Positions 1 to 9,139 of a DNA stretch of 64,000 bases are shown one piece after another. Within the stretch, counting starts at the first letter, position 1. Each line of letters begins with the position of its first letter. The stretch spans positions 1,089,001 through 1,153,000 of the forward strand of contig OX424563.1 of the NCBI GenBank assembly GCA_949152475.1, written 5' to 3'. A program made the translations under genes and the position numbers. Source of the stretch: Terebella lapidaria. Taxonomy: Eukaryota; Annelida; Polychaeta; Terebellida; Terebellidae. The notes under the pieces were generated by a model. It did no database searches. It was given only the letters and a program-made list of their open reading frames with translations, and was not told the DNA's origin.

Positions 1-805
1 GCCGTGCTACTAGGACCAATTGGGTATATTAGTGTAAGGAACGATATTGGCTACCATAAACACGACACATATCAAGACTGGCGGAATACCTTGCAGGCGC
101 AATCTATATGTATATTCCGTACACCTGGTAGATAGGACGTATACGCGCGTGTACTGGGGGCACTTATAAGACACTCCAGCGACACTCCAGTAATGGGGTG
201 TACATCTTTAGTGTGTGGTTGTCGATCCTTCAAACATATAATGTTTTGTTGAGCGTGAACCATGGTAATACTACATCAACAAAATTCAGAATTTTATCTC
301 AAAACGATTTTTAAAAAATTGTCGCTGACATGGCATCTCATAACATGGCATTTTACACAATATCTGCCGGCACATCAAGTTAGTATGGTCAATTTGGCCG
401 ACCTCTCACGCATGTGGCATGGTTGTAACTGTATTGAATGTTTTTCTTTTCTGAAAGATCGCCCAGGTCCATATTACACAAAACCCCGGTAAGTAATTTC
501 ATTACCGGTATAACCTTTTTCTCGGTCACCGTGTAGTGGCGGATCCACGGGGAGACGGGAAGGATGATTATTCAGCAATTTCGGATTTTCAGGTTACCTG
601 AAATATTGATGCCAAAAAATGCACAAATTTATTATAAGGGAAGGGCAGTACCACCTAACGGAGCTTTAAAACAAAAACTGTTTTTATGCAGAAAAATTCA
701 CGATAGGTTCAGTTTCGGTTTTGTATTTATTTGAACAGAGCTGCGCTTTCAGTTTATGCGATACATTTTACAAGTGTATTGCGATAGATCTGTCATAAAC
801 GTCTC
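1..805. other. Intergenic / 5' flank of CHMP7
   Basis: No supported coding region. The stretch holds one copy of a repeat that recurs at 22.5 and 22.8 kb (see 152-235). The rest is AT-rich sequence that should include the CHMP7 promoter and 5' UTR. No TATA box stands out. Confidence 0.5.
152..235 (+). repeat. Fragment of the DIRS-associated terminal-type repeat
   Basis: The phrase TTATAAGACA, then ACACTCCAGTAATGGGGT and a TACATCTTT/TACCTCTTT stretch, matches the two long copies at 22.52-22.63 kb and 22.83-22.95 kb. This is visible by direct comparison. It looks like a dispersed terminal repeat left by the same family that produced the decayed retroelement at 22.5-26.9 kb. Confidence 0.55.
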
Positions 806-3800
806 ATGAACATGAACGAGTCAATGTTGACAATGACACCGGAGTGGTCCGATGACCAGACGATGTCTGTGCTGTTTGCACCTTTCAGAGACAGTCGAGA
901 AGTCAACCCCAGTTCTTGGGACAGAAAACTGCGATTTTGGTCCCGCGCCATTGTGCAGAAACACAGTTTAGAAGGCAAGGCCTACTTCAAAGCCAGGGAT
1001 CTTCCCAGACACTTCGAGAGGAAAGGCAAAGTGCCATTTTGTCTTGGAGTCGTCGTGCAGGATATGCTAAAGTATGATTGTGGTCAAAATGTGCTGATTT
1101 ATCGATGGCATTCAATCAATGTAGCCCCATCCTGGCCCTATCGTCAGTGTGCCTAATCATCGACCCTGTCCTTAATCTGTTAATTATTGACCCCTGCAAA
1201 CACTGCCAAACAGCTATGCAAAACAGACATCTGACACATTGAAAGTACTTCTAATACACATTTCAGCACATTTTACATTTTAGTTTATTGAAGCTTTGCC
1301 CAGCCGTTTGCAGGGGTCGAAGATTAGGGAGAGGGTCGATGATTAGGTACTCTGACGCTAATAGCACCTTTCCCGACCATTGACTATTGAAAATTCATTG
1401 TTCCCTACCTAAATGGTCAGCGATCAGTCAATATTTCAAAAACGCAAACATTAAATGGGAGTGAACTTAAATTGGTTTACAGTATGTAAAATTATACAAA
1501 ACCATACAAGATCTTTGACAGTTTGTGCAAGATAATGTGGTAAATTGTGTCAGATCAGAAGATACATGTACATTGCTTGAGTCTGAGATGTAACTAGTTC
1601 TCATGGCTTGGAATATTTTTCTCACAGGCTTGGGAAACTACAAAGAATACAAGATTTTCAGCCGTGTCTCAATCAGTCCTGGGGATACTGGTCATACAAC
1701 ATATTCATGAAAAAGCCGGTAGTGTTCACTTTTGACTGGCTGTTGAAGAAGCCCGTGACGTGGACGTTCAAGCAGATAGTCGGCAGTGGGAGTAACTCCG
1801 TCAGTGTTGACCAGTCACGCGCAGACAGCACTACAGGCCTCGACGACACGGAATATGTCATTCCTGATGTTGTTCAGGTGGGTCAGGAAGCATTTCTTAC
1901 GTCGATTCACATGACTTTTTAATTGTTTATGGCAGCAGTGTTCACTGGCAAACAATAGAAGACTTACTACATGTGAAACTTGTTTGAGTACAGCAGTTTG
2001 TCTTTATTCCTACTGGTATTCCTCACTTCTGAATTGAGGAATAGTCTGAAATAACACCTCAGTGTTGTCTTGTTCTGTGTTTTTGTCAGTCCCTAGCTGA
2101 GAGATTGTTGACTGTCCACCACAGCAGCGTCAGGAACCCGTTAACAGACACGGTTCATGTCCTGGAGGATTTTCAGGAAGAATGCTCTGCTGTCTGCGCT
2201 GATGATCGAACCTTCCACCTCGTGATCGCGTCACTCTGTCACCAGAAAAAATGTGCCATTCAAGACGTTGACGGCACGAAGGTTGGCCATTCGATTATCT
2301 CTGTCTCTCTCATTCTTATGGGTATGAAAACTTTGAATCTCAAAATGATATCATAGGATGCCTGTGCACTGACTTGCCTGTGCTAGTTATGACTGAAGTG
2401 CTGCGATTGAATTCTTCTTTTCATTGAATTGAAATAATTTTAATTCTCAGGTTGTTGTATTTGCTGCTGGGCCAGGTACAGTGAAGCGTCTGTCTGACAC
2501 AGAACTACAAGTCTTCAGGTAAATAGAACTGCTAGCTAGGAAAACCAACCCATACATAATTCATATCTGGTGTATTCATATTATCATATGCATGTTCGTT
2601 GATGAATAACTATGGTAACCATACTAGTAACTGTTGTTTGAAAGCTGTGATATTTTACTGGTACACCTCAATGATTTTGCAGATCACATACAACATGTAC
2701 AAATTTATATGTTTTATGTGTTTGTCCATGAAATTGTTAATATACATTAGGAATCTTACAAACTGTTGAACTTTGGATTTCATACTGAAACAGGCATGAA
2801 AAAATTCACAAGATATCAACCTAAACCTTTGATTGTATTATTGACCAGGGAGTACTTTGTGTGTTGTGTACAGGTTGAAAGCAGCAGAGAACAAGCTGCA
2901 CAGGGAGATAGATCACATTGGGGAGGAGATGGAGAAGTGAGCTCTACTAGACAGAGAAAGTTAACAATTCAGCATTGTTGATACCTCAGTCTCCTTATCT
3001 CTTTGCATATTGAGTAAAAACGATATCTTTTGTCTGACTTACTAGAGCTCGACTGGAAGCCAAATCATATCTGCAGCGAGGGAAGAAAATGTCCGTAAGT
3101 AAAAATATCTCGTGTTCGGAAAATTACTCATTTTGGTGGGGGGACAACCCGAGCTTCATGGCACTACTAAACTTACATTCCAGGCCAAAAACTGCTTGGC
3201 GAAAAAGAAAAGATTGGAAGCACAACAAGCCAAGAAAGAACATTCTATCGACAACATCCACCAGTTGTTGATTAACATACAGCAAGCACACACAGATAAA
3301 CAGGTACTGTATGCCGATAACGATACCAAATGGGTCATTTAGTTAATTTAAGTGATTCATTGTTTTTCATATGTGAGTGAGTCTCTCATCAAACTATTTG
3401 TCTCTGCAACAAACAAAACAGACAATATTACCAGACAAAATCATGCAGTTGTATAATTTTTCCACCTGACTTATCGGTCACTCCCGTACATGTACGTCAG
3501 GTGTTGGACGCGTATTCTATGGGTGTCGCAGCGATGAAAGACTTCTCCAAAGATCTGTCCCTGGACCGAGTTGACAGCGTTATGGATGATATCAGAGAGG
3601 TCAGGACAAGGATCTTGTGTAAACTGTCAACATACTCTTTTACAGGGGTTTAGTGGTTTCTGAATCCCGTAAACTCTGTATAGGACTTCCCATCATCCAA
3701 TAATTGTATTATGTTCGCCTGTGCTGTATATTGTACATGTTACCAAGCCTGTTGTAGTGATGTTTCTGCGATGTCGTCGCAGGTTTTAGGTTGGCCTGTG

Positions 3801-6054
3801 CTGTATATTGTACATGTTACCAAGCCTGTTGTAGTGATGTTTCTCCGATGTCGTCGCAGGTTTTAGGTTCGCCTGTGCTGTATATTGTACATGTTACCAA
3901 GCCTGTTGTAGTGATGTTTCTCCGATGTTGTCGCAGGTTTTAGGTTGGCCTGTGCTGTATATTGTACATGTTACCAAGCCTGTTGTAGTGATGTTTCTCC
4001 GATGTCGTCGCAGGTTTTAGGTTGGCCTGTGCTGTATATTGTACATGTTACCAAGCCTGTTGTAGTGATGTTTCTCCGATGTCGTCGCAGGTTTTAGGTT
4101 GGCCTGTGCTGTATATTGTACATGTTACCAAGCCTGTTGTAGTGATGTTTCTCCGATGTTGTCGCAGGTTTTAGGTTGGCCTGTGCTGTATATTGTACAT
4201 GTTACCAAGCCTGTTGTAGTGATGTTTCTCCGATGTTGTCGCAGGTTTTAGGTTCGCCTGTGCTGTATATTGTACATGTTACCAAGCCTGTTGTAGTGAT
4301 GTTTCTGCGATGTTGTCGCAGGTTTTAGGTTGGCCTGTGCTGTATATTGTACATGTTACCAAGCCTGTTGTAGTGATGTTTCTCCGATGTCGTCGCAGGT
4401 TTTAGGTTGGCCTGTGCTGTATATTGTACATGTTACCAAGCCTGTTGTAGTGATGTTTCTCCGATGTTGTCGCAGGTTTTAGGTTCGCCTGTGCTGTATA
4501 TTGTACATGTTACCAAGCCTGTTGTAGTGATGTTTCTCCGATGTCGTCGCAGGTTTTAGGTTCGCCTGTGCTGTATATTGTACATGTTACCAAGCCTGTT
4601 GTAGTGATGTTTCTCCGATGTTGTCGCAGGTTTTAGACGATCAGGACGAGATCAATCGCTCCATGGTTCTGGGCGACGCGGGCGACGACGCAGAACTTCT
4701 GGCAGAGCTCGAGGATTTGTCTGATCTCCCACAGGTGGCGCCAGGGGCAGCGGGCCGCCTGGGAGATACAGCAGCTCACCACCAGACGGAGCCACCAGTA
4801 CCTCACCAGCAGCTCATCGACTCAATGTGCCGCATGAAAGTGGCAGGTCGGTTGTACAATGTAGAGTTTGCTGGTTCGTTCGAAACTATTTTTAAAATCA
4901 GATTTTCAATGTCAAATTTAGACACATTCGTGTGCGCATCGGAACTTTTTGCACTGTGTAGCTGCTCTGGGGACAGCTATTGATCAGGGTCAATCGAAAA
5001 ACCAAAAACCGATTATGCCACTTTAAAAGATGAACTCCGCGACATTCTACACCTGGCGATGTTCTTGTTCTCACACAGATGAGTTGCCTGACGTTCCCAC
5101 CCACGACCCGATCAGTCCTGTGATTGGCTTCTCCCCGCCTCGACCGACCACAACATCCGAGCGAGTGCCGCTGGTCAGCCAGGGACACAGCCCTGCCACC
5201 GGCACCGAGGACCTGCAGCCATTGTGTGAGCAAGGCTTATCTTGTAGCAAAGTATTTTGTTCGTAATACATGACTACAAAATATCTGAAAGAACGAAGAT
5301 ACATGTATGTAAATTACAATCCAGTAACTCCAGTTTATATATGTTTATAATCATGTTCTGTGCATCTTCAAAACACTTTTATACCAATGTTCTAAATTTT
5401 TCTCTACCAGATAACCTGCCAGACGTTCCTACAGACAGCCCTGTCAGACCGTCCAGCTTCCACCGGTCATCGGCTTCACCACAGCAGGTAGCCATGGCAG
5501 CGAGTGGTGGCTGGGAATCCCGAGCCAGGAAATACCCAGTGGAATCCCCAACCAGTGAATACCCAGTGGAATCTCTAGGCAGGAAATACCCAGGAGAATC
5601 CCCACCTGGAAAGTTGATCTCTCCAGCTCGGACACAAGTACAGAGTCAACACTGGCCATCAAACAGGGACAGCCCTAGACAGGGCTTTCCTACTCAAAAT
5701 ACCAGCTGGAATTCCCCAGGGATTTCGCAAGAACAGTCGTCTGGAGTTGTGTCTCCAGGCAGAGGCTTCGACCCACGGAACTTCAGCTCCCCCAATACGT
5801 ATGATAACTATGACGATACACAGCAGGCCTGGGGGTCTGTCGGGAGTGAGCTTCAGGTTGGAAGGCAGGAGAGCATCAGTCGACCCTGGCAACCGTGGAG
5901 ATCTCCAGACAGTGATCCTGACCCAGCACACTCGCCCCCCAGGGGTCCAGGACAGGGAGGTTACACACACTCGCCACCTGGAAATGTAGGACATCACAAA
6001 CGTCAACAGGAACAGTCCCCCAGAAAGTCGGACATATCCTGGATGCTGCAATGA
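806..6054 (+). CDS. CHMP7: Charged multivesicular body protein 7 (CHMP7), 11 exons
   Basis: CHMP7 is an ESCRT-III-related protein that binds the inner nuclear membrane protein LEMD2 and recruits ESCRT-III to seal the reforming nuclear envelope; it also acts in endosomal sorting. Exons: 806-1071, 1628-1877, 2090-2281, 2451-2518, 2874-2936, 3046-3094, 3184-3303, 3501-3599, 4630-4846, 5079-5225, 5411-6054. All junctions are GT/AG and the phases are consistent, giving about 704 residues. Residues 1-236 match the CHMP7 N-terminal winged-helix region (PEWSDDQTMSVLF, SREVN, WDRKLRFW). Residues of about 240-420 form the charged Snf7-type helical core. Residues 442-448 and 492-497 are two MIM2-like motifs (ELPDVP and NLPDVP), each at the start of its own exon. 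The tail beyond 500 is Pro/Ser-rich, with a repeated YPVES/YPGES motif. Human CHMP7 is 453 residues, so the tail is an extension. The start is the first ATG, and the conserved N terminus follows it. The last three exons are the least certain. Confidence 0.92.
3721..4629 (+). repeat. 77-bp minisatellite, about 12 copies, ending at a splice acceptor
   Basis: The period of exactly 77 bp was measured from the recurring GTGCTGTATATTG at 3721, 3798, 3875 and so on to 4568. Copies differ at only a few sites (TTGGCC/TTCGCC, CGATGTCGTCG/CGATGTTGTCG, one TCTGCG/TCTCCG). Each unit ends in GTCGCAG followed by GTTTTAG. This is the same acceptor and first exon bases used by the real ninth CHMP7 exon at 4630. 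The array therefore amplified an intron/exon boundary and fills most of the intron at 3600-4629. Confidence 0.93.
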
Positions 6055-6513
6055 GTAGCCTACATTACAAGTTGGGATATTAACCTTCCTGCATTGTGTA
6101 CTGTTCTGTCCTCACTGAGGGCTGTCTGTGAGAAATCGTTGAGCGCTCATATATTCAATTTTCATTATCGGCTTTGTAGGTATTTCCTTTCATTATAAAT
6201 TGCCTTGCTTTACACATCATGCTGTGAATTAATTTTTAGGTGTTGAACATTTGGTGTTGCTACTTGTGAAATTGTTCTTTCTTGTTCGGTTTACACAAAC
6301 TTGAAAATCTGTACTTTGACCAGCTGAAATTAGGTTTATCGATAAGTCTACTGGCAATAGTGGTAAGAAAAGCTCATTGATCCTGTGTATGTTAGGTGAA
6401 CAAGGTACTGTGACTGCAGTTCTGCGATGGGATTTAGGTTTTTAATCAGGATCCTGAACAGCAAAGGGCGGAGTCGGTCATCAGCCACATCTATTACTGA
6501 TTTGTCAACAACA

Positions 6514-6519
6514 AATAAA
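6514..6519 (+). terminator. Candidate polyadenylation signal of CHMP7
   Basis: AATAAA lies about 460 bp after the CHMP7 stop codon. It is the first canonical hexamer that I see on this strand in the 3' flank. Confidence 0.5.
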
Positions 6520-6552
6520 TATTTCCAACCTAAAGAATAATATTAGTGGATA

Positions 6553-6574
6553 GACAAGACAAGACAAGACAAGA
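6553..6574. repeat. Short GACAA pentanucleotide microsatellite
   Basis: About four tandem copies of GACAA sit just after the presumed CHMP7 3' end. Confidence 0.8.
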
Positions 6575-6740
6575 TATGATGCATGTTCTCACCCAATAAG
6601 TAAAAACTATACTTTGAATACAAAATAAAAAAAATTATAAGAAAGACATTGTTTTAGCAAGTGGTCAATAATTCTAGATTCTATATATCTTTGACCACTT
6701 TACGGTCACATGAGGATGTTCTTCATTGAATTCTGTATTT

Positions 6741-6796
6741 ACCATGGTCAGATAATCTATTGGCATGGCATTGCGTTTGTCCGTCCTCTACAATAT
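6741..6796 (+). repeat. Left part of a repeat A copy, split by the retrotransposon
   Basis: The text 'GGTCAGATAATCTATTGGC ... GCATTGCGT ... GTCCGTCC' is the head of dispersed repeat A, seen also at 22.07 and 34.19 kb. It stops at the retrotransposon edge and resumes at 17703. Confidence 0.7.
6793..6796. repeat. Target-site duplication (left copy)
   Basis: ATAT directly abuts the LTR end at 6797. The same ATAT follows the other LTR at 17699-17702. A 4-6 bp duplication is usual for Ty3/gypsy integrases. Confidence 0.75.
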
Positions 6797-7353
6797 TGTG
6801 ACGTTTGGTAATGACTTGTTTTCGGTGTGGCCCAAAAAACCTGGTTTCTCTGATCGTATAGACTTTATGTAACTCCCGCTCGTTGTGATTCGAGAGCCGT
6901 CACTAAATTGGTGTCCCCCAACGCTGGTGTATCATCACTCCGTAGCTCACCGGCTTCACTTAGGCAAGAAGCAACTCAGATGTAAATAAATTGAAGATTT
7001 ATATACATCAAATCAACTTACAATTGTATGGCTGGTCACCCACGTGACGTACAAATATGAAGTTCAGACATGGAGCACTGTATGATCACATTTCAAAAAT
7101 AAATAGTGCACGAGGGCACAACTAAAAAGAGTTCTTAGCCGGCGGCGTCTCTCTGTCCCTTCCCGTTGAAGTTTCCCGTCCCGTTTAGTCGAATGGTTTC
7201 TCCAGGTAGTCAGTCTAATCCCGGTTGACTCTAAGGCCCTGAAGAAGGAGTCGTCCGCACGGAGTTCGTCGAGTCCCTTGGCTGTGGCGGTGACGATCTC
7301 CCCACGGTCGATGTCGCTGTTGCAGTGCTCTCAGAGCGGCCGTCCGCTCTCCC

Positions 7354-7362
7354 TTATATAGC
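7354..7362 (-). promoter_or_regulatory. TATA box of the LTR promoter
   Basis: CTATATAAG on the minus strand lies just downstream of the U3 repeat array. The same box is in the 5' LTR at 17361-17369, where it would drive genomic transcription. Initiation would be expected about 30 bp further on. Confidence 0.7.
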
Positions 7363-7394
7363 CAGGGTGGCTGCGCGCGCATCTTCGTCCGCGA

Positions 7395-7619
7395 ACGTAT
7401 CTTCCGCACTCTTCTCCACGTGGTGAAGACTGCGTCCGCGAACGGTTCTTCCGCGAAGGCTCCTCTTCCGCGAACGGTGCTTCCGCGACTGATGCTTCCG
7501 CTGACGATGCTTCCGCAATCGTGCTTCCGCGAACGGTTCTTCCGCGAACGATGCTTCCGCTGATGATGCTTCCGCAATCGTGCTTCCGCGAACGGTTCTT
7601 CCGCGAACGGTGTCTTCGC
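7395..7619 (-). repeat. U3 array of 15-bp repeats, core TTCCGCGAACG
   Basis: About 14 tandem, partly degenerate units (TTCCGCGAACGGTTC, with variants such as TTCCGCTGACGATGC and TTCCGCAATCGTGC) lie directly upstream of the LTR TATA box in the element's direction. The other LTR carries the same array at 17402-17626. The position is that of an LTR enhancer, which is an inference. The same unit recurs at 9008-9127 and inside gag. Confidence 0.9.
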
Positions 7620-7691
7620 AAGTGGACTTTGTAGATCACGTGACCGTTCCTAACGAACGTTTCAGCGCGGCAGTTGCATGGTTTTGTTACA

Positions 7692-7705
7692 ACTCCACCC
7701 TTTCT
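7692..7705 (-). promoter_or_regulatory. Polypurine tract
   Basis: On the minus strand AGAAAGGGTGGAGT, purine except for one T, directly precedes the 3' LTR. It is the expected primer for plus-strand DNA synthesis. A longer purine-rich block (about 7725-7775 on the minus strand) lies just upstream. Confidence 0.75.
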
Positions 7706-7811
7706 GGAGATCAACGTCCCCGTTGATCCTTTCTCTCTCTTCTTTTCTCTTCTTCCTCCTTCTTCGTCTTTTCCTGCCTGTCTGATGTTTACAGGGCTCT
7801 CTCCCTCCACT

Positions 7812-8900
7812 TCACTGGCGATCCACCTCGCTTTCGGACGTCTCCGCCAGCCTGTCTCGAGTGTCTGTATATGCTCGGAGCTGTTCCCGGAGCAGCTTGG
7901 TCTCTCGGACGTGGGCTCGCAGCTCCTTCCGGTGGCTCTTCTCTCGTTGAGAGGCCTCCCCTCGCAGCTGCAGCACCTCGGCCTCGAGCTGTCTCTGCTC
8001 CTCCTTGGCTTGGAGCCGAGCCTCCGCTTGGGTGAGGTGGCGTCGTCCCATGGCTATCGTGGATGCCAGGTCCTCCAGGGCCTTCTCTCCGGCAGTGACC
8101 GCTCTGCCCAGGCCCTCCACATACGGTCGCAGTTGGTCCTCCTCCTCCGGAACGGGCTTGAGGTACCAACTCAGGTCTAGGGGCTTGTAGGTAGGGGCCG
8201 AGTCTCTGGGAACGGGGGGTCCGTCGTCCTCGGGGGTGGGGGCCTCCGGGGATTCCGCCTCTCTCCGCTCCTGCTGAGACTCCGGTTCCTCTTCGCTATT
8301 CGGGGGGTCGTCCTCGGGGTCTGGGGCGTCCTCTGACCTGGGGGCGTCCTCCCGGGGGCTTGACGGCGTGGAGCTGGTCGTCCCGCTGGCCGCAAAGCTG
8401 ACAGTCTTCAGCTCAGGGGCAGACACAGTAGTCGGACCATCTCGGGGGTCGGACACGGGCGTGTCGGTCGTCGTCCTCCTCCGTCCTGGCTTGAGGGTGT
8501 TGCCGCTGGCATGCGACGTCTCATGCCGGTCTCTGTCAGCTCGGCGGGCGAATCGCTGGCTGCACATCTTGCAGAGGTGCCGCCCCTCCTTCTGCGTGTG
8601 TTTGGTCGCCACGTGTCGGCTAAAGTTGGATGCCGTCACGTGGATCCGGCAGGGGCTGCACCAGCGTCGCCCTCTCTCGGTGGACAACTTCCGGGCAGGG
8701 GACCGTCGACCTCCTCGGGGCTCCTCACGACGCTCCCGGCTCCTCGAGCGCTCCCGCTTCCGGTCAGGCTTGGTAGGTGGGTCGCTCATCTTGTCGACTT
8801 CAAGGGGCAGAAAGTCAGCCAAGTCGAAATCTGGAACGTCCCCGAAATCTTCGTCTGCAAATGCGGGTATCTCAATGATCTGCAGAGTTGGTGTGTTCAT
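7812..8900 (-). CDS. Retrotransposon ORF3: acidic, RS-rich, two-C2H2-finger, coiled-coil protein
   Basis: This 362-residue protein sits between pol and the 3' LTR, where env would be. In order: an acidic hydrophobic N terminus (about 10-36; DEDFGDVPDFDLADFLPLE) like an activation domain; an RS/RE-rich basic stretch (47-72); one atypical zinc finger at 81-101 (C-x2-C-x11-H-x4-H) and one standard finger at 110-130 (C-x2-C-x12-H-x3-H); an acidic Pro/Ser/Glu-rich linker; and a charged, leucine-containing helix rich in Q, E and R (about 255-362) that should form a coiled coil. No signal peptide or membrane segment is seen, so it is not an envelope protein. The make-up suggests a nuclear DNA- or RNA-binding regulator; the function is inferred. 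A TATA box and a repeat array lie just upstream (8935-9127), which points to its own transcript. Confidence 0.85.
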   Translation of the reverse strand: MNTPTLQIIEIPAFADEDFGDVPDFDLADFLPLEVDKMSDPPTKPDRKRERSRSRERREEPRGGRRSPARKLSTERGRRWCSPCRIHVTASNFSRHVATKHTQKEGRHLCKMCSQRFARRADRDRHETSHASGNTLKPGRRRTTTDTPVSDPRDGPTTVSAPELKTVSFAASGTTSSTPSSPREDAPRSEDAPDPEDDPPNSEEEPESQQERREAESPEAPTPEDDGPPVPRDSAPTYKPLDLSWYLKPVPEEEDQLRPYVEGLGRAVTAGEKALEDLASTIAMGRRHLTQAEARLQAKEEQRQLEAEVLQLRGEASQREKSHRKELRAHVRETKLLREQLRAYTDTRDRLAETSESEVDRQ

Positions 8901-8934
8901 GGTTGAAGTGATGACGGAATCGTAGGCCGGCCTG

Positions 8935-9127
8935 CTTATATAGAAAAGGCGCGGACCAGGGATCTGGGGGAAAAAGCATTGTCGTGGAACGAAATAACGT
9001 TTTTCGCTTGCTTCCGCGAACGGTTCTTCCGCGAACGCTGCTTCCGCGAACGTGCTTCCGCGAACGGTACTTCCGCGAACGCTGCTTCCGCGAACGCTGC
9101 TTCCGCGAACGGTTCTTCCGCGAACGC
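8935..9127 (-). promoter_or_regulatory. Internal promoter-like block upstream of ORF3
   Basis: On the minus strand eight TTCCGCGAACG units (9008-9127, about 15-bp period) are followed by TATATAAG (complement at 8935-8942) and then, about 35 bp later, the ORF3 ATG at 8900. The order repeat array then TATA is the same as in the LTR U3. The array also lies outside pol, which ends at 9140. Transcription from here is inferred. Confidence 0.65.
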
Positions 9128-9139
9128 TCCCGTCATCGT

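Larger units (their letters stand above)
6797..7691 (-). repeat. 3' LTR of the retrotransposon (895 bp)
   Basis: On the element strand it begins TGTAAC and ends GTCACA, giving the usual TG...CA termini. It matches the LTR at 16804-17698 with a constant offset of 10007. U3 carries the 15-bp repeat array. A TATA box on the minus strand (CTATATAAG) lies at 7354-7362, which leaves a long R-U5 of roughly 500 bp. I saw no canonical AATAAA on the minus strand within it. Confidence 0.95.

Noticed and set aside
7395..7619. Reading the U3 units as heat-shock elements or E2F sites
   Set aside because: The GAA/TTC spacing (3 nt) does not fit HSE, and the E2F core is out of register. No known factor site matches well.
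7331..7810. Open frame crossing the 3' LTR and PPT on the minus strand
   Set aside because: It spans the LTR boundary and consists mostly of the translated 15-bp array. The LTR function explains it.
8368..8925. Plus-strand open frames opposite ORF3 and within 10.0-13.7 kb
   Set aside because: They are antisense shadows of ORF3 and pol in GC-rich DNA, with no domains.
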